From: Zelopaecilomyces penicillatus
Taxonomy: Eukaryota; Ascomycota; Sordariomycetes; Hypocreales; Pseudodiploosporaceae
Assembly (NCBI GenBank): GCA_005765155.1
Contig: VCCP01000002.1
Span: 434,001-498,000, forward strand
Direction: 5' to 3'
Length of the DNA: 64,000 nt
The number at the start of each line of letters is the position of its first letter. Within the stretch, counting starts at the first letter, position 1. Made by a program: the position numbers and the translations under genes. This document shows positions 45,112 to 56,335 of the stretch, piece after piece. Below the pieces are notes generated by a model that had not been told where the DNA came from, ran no database searches, and saw nothing but the letters and a program-made list of their open reading frames with translations.

Positions 45112-45747
45112 TCATCCTAGTAGTGGCGACAATTCATCCTTCTTAGGCCATGGCCACCATCCTTCAAGGGGCATCTCGTCGTAAATCATGTTGATGTTGA
45201 GCAATTTGGCGCTCGACATGTAAGTGTAGACCCGTTTGTTGCTCCCGTCAATATAGGCGGCTACTTCGAATAAATTGTGAAACCCGAGATTTCCCACACT
45301 AAAGATGGGAAGGATTTTCACCTCATTCGAGAATATCCAGAGCTCAGCAGTCCACTGGGGATCACAGCTGAGATCTGTTAGAAGATACTGGCGTCCCCAA
45401 GTCCACTGAGGAACTAGACCCCTAAAAATTCTAGAGTTGGGGAAATCTCTCCGTTCTAGCATTTGCCCTCGCCCCTTCTCTATATTTTGTTCGTTCCAGT
45501 AAAACCCGTTCCTCATCAGTGACGGGATGTCCCTGGCGCGAACTTCCAATCTCGCCTCCCAGGTTTGCTCGCTAATAATCGTGAACGGCAAGGACGAGTA
45601 GAACCAGAAGTCGATAGTTGACTTGTTTAAGGGCGATTCCACGACGCGGGCAGGTACCAGCATTGTTGATTTCTCGTAAAGAGGAGGAGCGTTGATGTCA
45701 AGCTCATATTGCCAACTTTCGAGATACTCCACCAGGTTACTGGCCAT
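45112..45747 (-). CDS. Orphan protein of unknown function
   Basis: Single exon on the minus strand. The ATG at 45747 (MASNLVEYLES) has the better context; the in-frame ATG eight codons upstream is less likely. The product is 211 residues, soluble, with no signal peptide. It is unusually rich in Trp and Tyr and has the local segments FWFYSSLPFTIISEQTWEARL, WNEQNIEKGRGQ and GWWPWPKKDEL. I do not recognise a family. It is the only convincing open frame in a 4-kb gene-poor segment and could be a recently arisen or fast-evolving gene. Confidence 0.5.
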   Translation of the reverse strand: MASNLVEYLESWQYELDINAPPLYEKSTMLVPARVVESPLNKSTIDFWFYSSLPFTIISEQTWEARLEVRARDIPSLMRNGFYWNEQNIEKGRGQMLERRDFPNSRIFRGLVPQWTWGRQYLLTDLSCDPQWTAELWIFSNEVKILPIFSVGNLGFHNLFEVAAYIDGSNKRVYTYMSSAKLLNINMIYDEMPLEGWWPWPKKDELSPLLG

Positions 45748-47424
45748 TGTGTTCAAAAAGTGAAGACACATGACGAATTTGGGAGAGGATTAATTTGCGG
45801 TAAGTGTTGATGTGAAGGTGATTTGTGTGCGGAAACTGTTCTTTTGGAACAAAGACAGGTTTCGGTTATGTGAGGAGTGAAGAGCTTTGGCTTTTGCACA
45901 AGGATGAATAAGTTTTTCAATAGAAAACAGAAATGATGGGAGTGAAAAGACGGAAGTGAATTTTCCATTGAAACCGGTTGATGTTTTATATACGTGGGTG
46001 GGTCAAAATTGCTCTGCCACAAACTCTGAATAGAGTCATTGTGGACATGTGGCTTATGATCTTAAACCCTTCTTTAAGAAATTATGGCAGTCGGAGAAAC
46101 AGAAACTCCAACATCTCAAGCATCAGAAGGCTGACAAGCATTAAGCAGAGGGTTACTACTTGATAGTTCTGAGCCTTTTCCAGCAGCACAGTATAGTTAT
46201 ATGTAAATCTCAAAAGGGGGCACCGATTGAATCACACCGACATCTCCAAACGTCCTGTATCGCTATTGGCCACTCGCCACTCATAGGGCAGTCACTGGTG
46301 AGGAACAGGAGTTGGGTTGCAGCATTCCATTACCTTGTTGTAAAAGTAAGTTCAAGTCCTAGAGCCAAGGCTACCTTCAAGGTGATGTTTAATTCTCCAC
46401 TTCACAGCTTGTGCTATCTTGTCTCGTAACCATCGCATGTAAATGAGTCCAAGTATGCCTGCTGCTACTATAGTAGCATGAGCATCCATATTCGTACCAT
46501 GCAGCACATACCACTCTATTAGCCCACTACCAAGTGTCCCATTTCCACTCCAAAATGTGGCCTGTATGACTCCAGGAGCTTCATACCAGCTAACGCGAAA
46601 GTTGTAACATGCGGTAGTCCTACAGTCGGAGGTAGACAACTGTCAAGATCCGCAAAGGTGGAAGAAATTGCTGATGTGGATGACTCGGCACCTTGAGGAC
46701 CTCAATGAGGGAGCAAGCAAGGCGAGAATTCAATGAGGGAACAAGCAGAATGCTGCACTGTTGCATTTGGGCAACCTTTTCGCAATGCTGCTTTGCAGCC
46801 CTCAGCCCTGCTTTGCTTAGAGCCCTGCTCTGTCACAAACATCAACGACGTCCTCCTATCTGTACCAGCCTGGAGTCTGGAAGAAAGTTGACTAGGTCAG
46901 TTATCCATCTGTATATGGAGGAGTTTCAAAAGGATGAATGAATTTACCTGGCGGTGTGATCTGGGATCGGGGCCACCCCCTAATCATTGTATGGAGGGAC
47001 TGGCCACACAAATTCGGGAAAAGAGTATTTTGACCCCATCCTCAGCTTTGGGGAACTCGCTGTCGAAACCATCCGATTCGTACTTTTCAGCGCTTCAGAC
47101 GAGTGGGGGTAGAGCCTCGATCGAGGGCATGTGAATGATGAACTCACATCATTGATGGTGGCTGTACTGAAAGCTGCTTTTGTGTGACTCTTCGTCAACA
47201 TGAGATAATCTCAAAAAGTACGGGGTGGGAGTCATTACCAAGGGGCCCAGTTCAGATGACCGGCGAGCCTGAGTTTTGAAAGGTATAAAACCCAGCATTA
47301 TGTCGCTTCGAAGTTCTCTTCTTGGAGGAAATGAAAGCGGCGACTGTCTTGCAATGGAAAGTGCCTTGGCAACAGGGTGAAAAACGAAAGGAAAAAGAGG
47401 TGTCATGGCTACATATTGACCAAT

Positions 47425-47464
47425 CTCTAGAAATCTTTAGCAATATCCAGAAATATCCAGGAAT
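47425..47464 (-). repeat. Degenerate 10-bp tandem array, copy 3 (four units, inverted)
   Basis: On the minus strand the units read ATTCCTGGAT, ATTTCTGGAT, ATTGCTAAAG, ATTTCTAGAG. This is about 78 % identical by eye to the copy at 44916 over 41 bases and faces it. Confidence 0.7.
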
Positions 47465-47582
47465 CTCAATGAAGTGAAATGTTTAGGTTCTGAGTGAGAA
47501 ATCGAGTGGGGTGTAGTTTTAGGATTTGCTTGCCGAGTGGGACAGCACAATGACCCGTGCATATCTAATCAATTTCTGAGCA

Positions 47583-47608
47583 CTGCTGGACAGCTGTACG
47601 ACACTTGT
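47583..47608 (+). repeat. 26-bp direct repeat, copy 2
   Basis: Partner of 44776-44801; the four differences are at bases 5, 17, 20 and 23 of the repeat. Confidence 0.5.
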
Positions 47609-48726
47609 ACAATAGTCGAACACCTCAAAAAGTACCAACAACAATCACACAGTTTTTGCCATCTAATCTAGTAAATTTTATTGCCAATTCAAACACCATT
47701 TTACACTCCGACGTGTGTCCCTTTACCTGTACCCTATGTTAGCGATAGGAAAAACAGCGTGTTCAAAGCAGCCGTCATGATTTTACTGTCTTTTTCCTCG
47801 TCTCTTCTCTCGATGCTAGCCAACTCTTAATGACGTGACACCATTGGATGGGGTTGTTTGATGTAAAGTGCAAACATACTTGCCTAGTCTATGGATAAAG
47901 GGAATGTGTCTGTATAGGGAAGGAGAGGTCTGTCAAGGAAGGAGAACATCTTGATTTTCGGATGAAGTGGGAGGTTGCACCGCGCAATGTGTTGTAAATG
48001 GCAACTCCAGGTTACGTACTACACACCTTTAGGCAAGTGCCATATGCGTCCATTGCCATTTAGCATTGAGTACAGCGTTGCTCTTTCCCAAACTCTTCGC
48101 TTGTAGGTTGGCCATGACTCGCTTCTGGTTCCCTTCCTCCTCCTCCCTTCTCCCTTTCGTTTTTATTAACCGAGAGATGGAGGGGGGTTCTTGCCCACTA
48201 TCGAACAAGAGAGGAAGTTGCATTGCCTTCTTCCCGTCTGTATGAAGATGATATGATGAACACTACCAGCGCAGTCTTTTGTGCGAGGCTATGGAGACCA
48301 GTGTTTTAGTTGTTTAGGTAGGTAGCTTTTAGTGAATGGTGGGACGGTTATGCAAAAGGTTAATCTGGAAGAGTGATGATGAACATATTTTGCTTTCATG
48401 CATAAAATATAAAGTAGGGTCTTTGTTTAACTTTACATTCTATGTCTTGGGAGTACCAAGAAAGACATTATGAGGAGACTCCGAGCTTCAACTGTAGTTT
48501 TGGTTGGTATAACCATGCTCCCAGCTTCTTCGTGCTCGGTCCCATGTGTGCTTCCTCACACTCAATCTACACCTCTCGTGTGACTCAACCGCAGGCATTC
48601 AATCTGAACTTTTAAATCAGAACACAGTTCTTTATGCGTTGGCAATGATAAATCAATATAATCTGACATCACGTTGCAGCGTTTTCATTAGGCATACATA
48701 ATTATGTTGTAGGTTTTCAAGCCCGT

Positions 48727-50162
48727 TTATAGCTTCTCCTTTCCTGACTCGTCAATCTCGCAAAAGGCCTTGAACGTGGTAAACTCGTCATCCTTTTCGC
48801 CAGTCGATTCCAGTACACATTCGGCCGTGGACCCCAAAAAGAAAACGTAGCCCTCCTTGACCTCGTGCTTCGTCGGCCCAACGGCAATGGTGCCCTTACC
48901 ACCAGTGCAGATAATGATACTCGGGCCATCCAGGGGATCAAATGTCGCTTTGGACCCCTCACCTCGCAAGAGTGAGCGTACCACGCTGAACTCTTCAATG
49001 GGCGGGTCGTAGAGGATCACAGACGATCCTGAGCTGTAGCCCTGACGGTTCAGTGTCGCATATGGGTAATCGGTGGGTGACATCTTTTGCTCGTCGATTG
49101 GGGCGTAGTTGTAGGTAAGCATGTCCACAAGGGTAGGGACGTCCTTGAACTTGGGGGTAAAGCCCGCGCGTACGACATTGTCTGAGGCGGCCATGCACTC
49201 CATAATGTCGCCGGAGATGTAGGCGTGAATATCATCGGCAACGAGGAACAATGCCTCGCCAGGCTCGAGAGTCACAAAGTTGAGGAAGAAGAGCACAAAT
49301 ACACCAATATCTGCACCAAACTCGCCGTGTAGGCGCGTAACGAGCTCCGAGAGTACTGAGCCTGCAGTGGACGATACGCCACCACGGGCAAAATCAGATC
49401 CTTCTCTTTTGGCCTGCTCTACGAGCTTAGGGCTTTCCTCAGCGATTGCCTCAGCTGTAGAAGACATTAATCCTTCAAAAGCCTTTTGCAGAGCCTTCTT
49501 ATTCGCATCAGTGACTCCCTCATCGCTACCCTGGGCTGCCAGTGTGAACTGCTTTGCATTATCCTCACCGACCAGCCGCCTCAGCGGGGCCACCGTCTCA
49601 AGGAAGTGGGCGATTTCAGCCAGGGGGCGGAAACCGCAGAGACCTTCAAAGGGGGTGATGGCAATAGCCATCTCGGGCTTGTGGTTGTCATCGGGGTAGT
49701 TTTTCGCATCTCGAGCGTGTAGCTTCTCGGCAAGCTTCTTATTGGGGTGGGCTTGAATCGAGAGCGCCTTGTTGATGGAGAGAACCTTGAAGAGGAAGGG
49801 CAGCTTGGCGCCGTACTTTTCCGAGATATTCTGAGAGAGAAGGGCTTGGTTTTCGTTGCAGAGCTCAAGCAGTGTACGTCCAGTCTTGAGATCTTTGGAA
49901 GGGTTCGAGGGGTGGGTGCCCATCCAAAGCTGTGTGTTTTTTTAAGACCAAGGCGTTAGTCAATTGATCCAGACGAGGTTTCATGTGGATGGGAGGAATC
50001 AGAATAAGCTCTACTCACCTCGGCGTAGGGCTTGTCGGATTGGATCGATAGATCGGCTGACGGCGTGGCGGCAGCGAATCTAGCGGCGGCTGAGTCGCTG
50101 CCCTTTTTGCCCCATTCGTACGAGTTGACACCGCATTGCAGGCGGAACAATGGAACCTGCAT
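48727..50162 (-). CDS. Mannose-6-phosphate isomerase (type I)
   Basis: Exons on the minus strand, 50162-50019 and 49929-48727 (intron 89 bp, phase 0), give 448 residues. The enzyme interconverts fructose-6-phosphate and mannose-6-phosphate, feeding GDP-mannose for glycoproteins, cell-wall mannan and GPI anchors, in the cytosol. The type I signature is complete: LQCGVNSYEWGKKGSD at the start, PYAELWMGTHPSNPS across the exon join, the zinc motif SIQAHPNK (Gln107, His109) and HKPEMA (Glu133). The start is MQVPLFRL; the open frame upstream of it is leader. The length is usual for fungi. The intron exactly restores the conserved AELWMGTH block. Confidence 0.94.
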
Positions 50163-51064
50163 CGTTGCGCTGTGTGATGGTGTTGCTATGAATTGTTCAA
50201 AGAAGGAAAGGGGAAGCTTGGGATGTGCCGGTGACTGGAAGTGGCCAGACGCTGGAGTAGAATTGATGCAGATGGGAAACTCTTCACCGGGGGCTTGGGT
50301 GATTTGCAAGGCAAAGGTCAGCAAGCTATAGGGGTGAATGAGTGAAGCTCTGGTCACTCCACAGCATTTAGGCCAGAAACGGCCAACAGCTCAACGCCCC
50401 AGGTCTACAGGAATTACCCCGCTGCCCCGCCACAACAACCCCGCTGTGGAGCCACAGCAGTCTATGAAGCATGTTTCCAGGTTTCCAACGTGGCGAAATA
50501 CAAGATCAAACAGCTCTGATATCATCGAAAATAGCAGCTACCAGTACCAAAGTAATGCATATAAGCTGGAAGGAAAGGTAAGCATTTCATATTACATCAG
50601 AGCTAATTCAATAGAAATGCGACAAGTCTACCTCCAAGGTTCAGTGACTTGGTGGTCCCCTAGTAGTAAGCGGTGAGCTGGTGAAACGGTCTACAGATGC
50701 ATAATCAAGGTACGGCACCACTGTTGCAACTGAACTGGAGACATGGAAGGGTTCGCAGTTACCTTTATCCATAACTTGTACAAACTGTCGCACTCCGTTG
50801 GACCAACATCAAACTGAAACAAAATTCTAATGATACAGAATAATCATGCTGGCTTCGTTATTCGTAAGAGTCTGTCTGTCTGCAGATGAAACGCCCCATC
50901 CCATAAGCAAAACCTAACGAATGCACCTGTGCCTTGTCCTGAGGCAACATGCCCGCTAAACCCATCTCTGCAGCCCATAGACCCCAGCAAAGCCTAGAAG
51001 AAAACACCGCTTCAAATAAAGGGAATAATGCTAAAACAAAGATATATAAAGAAAGACCCATTTG
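50163..51064. other. Intergenic, nothing recognised
   Basis: Promoter of the isomerase and 3' flank of the next leftward gene. One 112-codon plus-strand frame lacks any motif. Confidence 0.5.
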
Positions 51065-51886
51065 CTAGAGCATACCCCATGCAAAGAGACCAGCCAGACA
51101 GCTCACAACAGCAATGACAAAGCGAGGATCGGTCCTCGTCGTAGGCCCGTCGGCCTTGAGAACAGGCACGTGCCAGCCGCAGTGCTCGTTGCCGCCGATG
51201 GTGTTGCAGGCATAAAAGGTGGTCATGCGGTATCCCATCCTGGCGAGTGCGGCGTCTTGGTCTGGTGGAGGGGTGACAATGGGCGTATAGGCGGGTGGAA
51301 CACGAGTTGGGGATGGCCGCTGCTGCTGTTGTAAAGCTAGCACTTGGCCCGAGCGAGGGAGGATGAGCAGCGTCGTTGGTGTTGGAGGGACGAGACGTGA
51401 AGAGGATAGCGGTGATTCCGCTGGTGATGATGGCGGCAGGGCGTCAGAGTTGACAATGGCGACGGCAGGACTGTCGCTGTCGCTGTCGGCGCTCCAGGCG
51501 TCGACGGGCTTTGGCTTCGGTTCAGATAGCGGGATGGTGGGGGTGTCGGCCTTGAGGGTTTCGGGTTGTGCGGACCGGACGATGCCGGTCTCTGAGGACT
51601 GGAATGCACAACCGGTTTTCAAGGGTGTTGCCAAAACCGTTGTATGTGTAGCTGGAGCAGCAGCAGCAGCAAGTGTCGTTGCAGCAGGGAGAGCCGCAGC
51701 AGTCGGTAGCATAACGAGGCTCAACAGCACCAGAGAACGAAGATGCTGCCTCTGACGGTGGCAATTTTGGCGATGGTAGATGTGGTTGTGCTTGATGTGA
51801 TGGTGGAAGAAAGGAAAGAGGAGGAGTAGCCAGCGAGACACACCCAACACTAATATGAACACAGCAGGCACCAAAGGTGGCTGCAT
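51065..51886 (-). CDS. Ser/Pro-rich surface-type protein with a hydrophobic C-terminus
   Basis: Single exon, up to 273 residues. The N-terminus is odd: a first hydrophobic stretch (about 5-25), a His-rich loop, then a second hydrophobic stretch (about 50-75, LVLLSLVMLPTAAALPAATTLAAAAA). The true start may be an internal ATG at the second stretch, giving a normal signal peptide. The middle is Ser/Thr/Pro-rich. Near the end is a conserved-looking motif, TFYACNTIGGNEHCGWHVPV, and the protein finishes with a hydrophobic helix (FVIAVVSCLAGLFAWGML) and no charged tail, as in GPI-anchored or tail-anchored proteins. I recall similar CGWHxPV proteins in other filamentous fungi but no function. Confidence 0.6.
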   Translation of the reverse strand: MQPPLVPAVFILVLGVSRWLLLLFPFFHHHIKHNHIYHRQNCHRQRQHLRSLVLLSLVMLPTAAALPAATTLAAAAAPATHTTVLATPLKTGCAFQSSETGIVRSAQPETLKADTPTIPLSEPKPKPVDAWSADSDSDSPAVAIVNSDALPPSSPAESPLSSSRLVPPTPTTLLILPRSGQVLALQQQQRPSPTRVPPAYTPIVTPPPDQDAALARMGYRMTTFYACNTIGGNEHCGWHVPVLKADGPTTRTDPRFVIAVVSCLAGLFAWGML

Positions 51887-54335
51887 GGCGGCGGGTAGAC
51901 CAGCAGTAGCAGTAGCAGCAGCGGTGTGGGCTTTTTCTTTGTTCAGCCGCCAGCTGGATCTTCCTTGTTCTCGGAATCAAGGGCTGAGCCACGTCTGAGT
52001 CAAGCAGGCAGGCTTTCCTTTGGGGGCGCCTAAAAAGGTCCGGCAGGCGAGCCGAGATGGGGGGGGAAAGTTGAGGAAACGAAGGATGAAACACCAGGTC
52101 TCGTGTGTATTGAGTTTGGGTATATGGTGATATGAAGACTGTGAAGACTGTGAAGTAAAAGAAGATGAAGAGAAAAAGTATAATACAAAATGAAGAGAAA
52201 GAGGAGGTGGCTGCTCAGCAGAGGGGATTATAAAAACTTGGGGATGAATCGCCGGAGCATATATCCAGAGTAAAATGAAGATATGGGTGCTATGGACAGT
52301 TAAATCATAGGATGCGACAGGAAGAGAAAGGGTAAGGTTTGGCAGTGAAGGGCAGACAGACAACACACACACGCACACGCACACGCATACACAGACACAG
52401 ACAATCACAAGCAATCATGGACAACACACTGATGGGTTATATACATACTCGCAAAATACTTGCTCACAGCACACACCACACGCACTATCATAAAGGAGGG
52501 TGGGGGAAACCAGCGAGGGGCAGAATAAAACAAAAAAGAATGATGATGCCTTCATAGGCTCTCGCCACAATAAGCCAAGTCCTGCGGGGGGGCTGCTTTC
52601 TCTTGCCCAGATCTCAGATTGGTTTGTGCACAAGTAATGATTCAATAAATGGAACGGTTTCAACGGAGATTCCTAGCAGATAATGGTAGCCATTCTATTC
52701 CCATCGTTCTGGAGATGGTTGCCCACATAGAGAATATCTGGCCATGGAAGCAGAGAATATTTGGTCATGGAGGCTTGGTTCAGGTTAGGAACTGCAGATA
52801 ATGGAATCATATGAAAATGGTTGGCCAGCAGCGCTCGAAAACCTGCGCATGCTCACCCACCACAAACTCCAGCGATCCAGACACCAGAAACATGTGGAAT
52901 CTAACACTCCGCAGATGGAAACATTACATACCTACCCGTGGACTGGTATATCCCCCGCCATTGATTACCTACAGGGCAGTGCTTAAGCGAAACCCGCTAC
53001 TGCTGCACATCAGCCGACCCTTGAACCGAACCACACAAACCCGACTGCTACACACCACGCCCACACACCACACCCACACGCAACATGTTAAACAGGATTC
53101 AGACTAATATGTGTGTCAACGGCCAGTGCAGCAGAGCCAATCAGTAACAGTTGGGTCAGCTGGCCTTCTTTCTTTCTTTTCTTCAGTAAGAAAATGCTTC
53201 ACGCTGCAGTTTGCTCGTTTCAGCGTTATTCCTCTGCCATGCAGGGAAGCGCTTACACTTCTTCTGATGTTTGTCTCGTCACTCGCCATGTTTTAAGGTG
53301 GTACACACAAATTTCATTGGCAGGGCGGCCCCGGCATATCAATGAATTCAGGATTGCTAAACCATCAAAAATGTAGCTCTTTTACAGCCCTAAGAGAAGA
53401 AGTTCTTGCTGCCTGTAAGATAGTGCAAGGCACGCCAAGCTTCAAAATGGAATCATGAGTGCAAACTCGACCGCTTTTCTCAAGCCTGCCAAATCCATTT
53501 CAGCCTGACATTTGTGACCCTCAAGAGGAACAGTTAGAAAGTCAAGACAAGACTAGCCTTGGCCTTCAAGGCTCGTAGTATGCTTATTGCAGGGTGCTTT
53601 TCATGTATGGAACCACCTGACGGTCACGAAATGTGCGTTTTACCTGCTAATTCACTAACAATTTTGAGGAATATCTTCTACATAAATTATCATTAAATAG
53701 CCCCAGCTGTGTTCTATCTCCCCCATTTGACTGCCCGATCTTGTACAATGCACAGAACGGGGCTATGACGCTGTGACCGCTACTGTTGCCGTATTCGGCT
53801 CAAGAACAGTAAGGCCCATGCGACCCAATAGCGGGTCCTTCAGCACTTTAGTTTCTCATCGGGATAACGCACTAGGTAGTAATTCCACCGTACCTACGGA
53901 GTACAGTGTACAGTAACCGCCGCCGTCTTACTCCGTTTTCCGGAGACATACCTTGGGGCCGAAGTACGTAAGACGAAGCTCAGCAAGCAAAGCTTGGCGC
54001 AACCGGGATCAGAACTCCAATCCTTCAATTCTTTTCTCCGAACACCGCAGCCAAATTTCAATGTGAGAAGAAAAAAAGCAAAGAAAAAGGTGAGGATGGC
54101 AGATACCTGAGTTCAAAGGGCTCGGAAATTGAAGGGCTCATGTTACCGTCTAATCCAGGCAAAGATGGCCTGAGCCTAATGTCTCCCGATTTGCGGTGAT
54201 GGTGGTCATCCCGGCTTGCCATTGCTGACTGTGGGGATGCGAGAGCCGAGGACCTTTTTTCACATTCAATTGCTTGATACGGAGCTGACAATTTCTTGTT
54301 TCTTTACAGATCAATTGGTATCTTAAAGACGGACA
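51887..54335. other. 2.4-kb intergenic region
   Basis: Divergent region between the surface-type gene and D-amino-acid oxidase. Holds a CA-rich microsatellite (about 52358-52405) and a TACGGAGTAC motif near 53896 that is common in ascomycete intergenic DNA. No gene supported. Confidence 0.5.
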
Positions 54336-55774
54336 ATGGGTTCAAAGACAGCTAGTGACGCCATTGTCATTGTTGGGTAAGTCATCAGCTATGGAAATCC
54401 CCGTCACTCAACCCGACCTGGGCCCGAAACACAACCGTAAATTATCCCTTGCTAACAACGTCTAGCGCAGGCATTGTTGGCCTCGATGTTGGCCTCGTGC
54501 TTGCTGAACGAGGGCTCGGACATCTTGTCACTGTTGTTGCAGAGCATCTGCCAGGAGACACTGCTGTAAATTACACCTCACCATGGTAAGTATCTGAAAG
54601 TCTCCAATCCTTCTCGTACTATCCTATTCTGCCGTTGTCCCTCCACCATAACTACTGGCAATGTTCTGACTCCTTCTCATAGGGCTGGGTGTAATTTCTC
54701 TGGCATCTCGGGGAATGACAAGAATGCGCTCAAGTGGGACCGTCATGGATATGCACATCTCACCAAGATGACGTCAGAGCGAGGCAAAGAGGCGTACGTT
54801 CAGCGGTGCAATTCCATCGAGTATTGGGATGAGAATGTGTCTCGTGACAAAATCAAGGCCATGTCGGATTATCTCGAAGATGTAAGCCAAAAATGCGGCC
54901 CCATAACTCAGCTGCCATTCTCCCCTTACGTCTCCTTTCTCTGAACCCTCTAATACCAACTTGCCTAGTTCAAAACCCTGCCTAATGACCAACTACCCGA
55001 GGGAGTCACCTTTGGCATATCGTTTACCACACTCATATTGCACGCCCCGAGACATTGCCAATATCTCTTCAACAGGTTAAAAAACGACCATGGTGTACGC
55101 TTTATAAGGCGAAAGATTTCGACCATACAGGACGCTTATGCCAGCCCGACAACCCGGGTAGTATTCAACTGTACTGGAAACGCATCCCGAAGTCTTCCAG
55201 GCGTCGAGGATCCTAAATGCTTCCCAACACGGGGTCAAGTTGTCCTCGTCAAAGCTCCAGGGGTGAAGCAGAACATTATGCGCCATGGCAAAGGTTACGA
55301 GACGTACATCATCCCACGGCCGGGGACAGACAGCCACATCGTTCTCGGAGGGTTCATGCAAAAGGGCACATCGTAAGTAGCATTTGAACTTTTTTCCTTC
55401 CCATTTTTTAATATCTCTCATCAGGCAAGTTTAACTTTGCTAATTGTAACGATTTCCCACTTAGGGATGGAGCCACATACTCCCACGAGACGGAAGACAT
55501 CCTAGCTCGTGCAAAACACCTCTGGCCAGAACTGGAAAAGAGTCCACATGAAGTAATTGCTTCATTTGCGGGGATGCGACCCTCTCGAGAAGGTGGAGCT
55601 CGCGTAGAGAGAGAGAAGATTTCGGTTGATAATGCAGAGCGGGTTCTTGTTCATAACTATGGAGCAGGCGGCACTGGGTTCCAGGCCGGTTACGGAATGG
55701 CTTTAGAGGCTGTCAGCTTGGTTGACGATGTTTTGCATGATTTGGAAAAGTCAAGCCAGCGATCTCGGCTATAA
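54336..55774 (+). CDS. Peroxisomal D-amino-acid oxidase
   Basis: Five exons, 54336-54376, 54466-54585, 54683-54881, 54969-55372 and 55465-55774, give 357 residues. It oxidises neutral D-amino acids with FAD to keto acid, ammonia and hydrogen peroxide. The FAD fingerprint VGAGIVGLDVG spans the first join, SPWAGCNF the second, and HNYGAGGTGFQAGYG near the end is the conserved DAO C-terminal motif. The protein ends in SRL, a peroxisomal PTS1 signal, matching a peroxide-forming enzyme. All four introns (87-97 bp) keep frame. Usual motif variants are GHGGSGF for GAGGTGF and VGAGVIGL for VGAGIVGL, so substrate range may differ. D-aspartate oxidase is the main alternative. Confidence 0.9.
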
Positions 55775-56335
55775 AGATGATGGAGAGTAGTAAATATGAT
55801 GCACAGAATCCTTGATCTTTTGTTTGTAGATTTTAGTCTGGTCATGTTTCATGTGCTTCAATCTGTTGCTGTGTCTACCCCACGATCCCCATAACTTTTC
55901 AGTACAAATGATGTAAATTATTGATAATACCCATGCTGTCGATACGGTTTACCTCGTTTACAATGTGTAAGTACCGGCACTTGAAACGGCAAGTCGGTTG
56001 GAGTTGGAGTCTCGGACGCCGGCAACCGGAGCAGAGGGGCAAAGGGACGTCAATGGCGGGGTTCGAAACGATCATGTCATCGATCAATTACACCCTTCTA
56101 GGCCGAGGCAATCCGTAATCCCGCAACATCTACTCGTTTACTACCTCCTTTACAAGTTTCTTAAGAAGAACTTTTGTTCTCAGTTGAATTGGCGACCTGC
56201 ATCAATTCTCAGATTTCTTAAACTCGTCTCATCAAAGGCGAGGTGCTACTGAAATCCAGGTCATCACTTGGCGCCACCCCCCCTCCCCCACTATCACTAT
56301 CAAGGACGCAGCAGCGCCAAAAAGCCACACACAAG
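55775..56335. other. Intergenic, nothing recognised
   Basis: Between two rightward genes. No repeat or RNA gene seen. Confidence 0.5.

Larger units (their letters stand above)
45748..48726. other. 3-kb gene-poor region
   Basis: Contains a minus-strand open frame at 46352-46639 with a possible acceptor at its start (TTGACAG) and a hydrophobic stretch near its middle; no start codon or exon 1 could be found. Also the third 10-bp array and the second 26-bp repeat, plus a plus-strand TATAAAA at about 47283 that leads to a 48-codon frame only. Nothing firm. Confidence 0.45.

Noticed and set aside
48029..48223. 64-codon minus-strand frame at 48 kb
   Set aside because: Low-complexity Glu/Arg run and no motif or splice partner.
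52358..52405. CA-rich tandem repeat as a CRISPR array
   Set aside because: Simple dinucleotide microsatellite without spacers, in a fungal genome.
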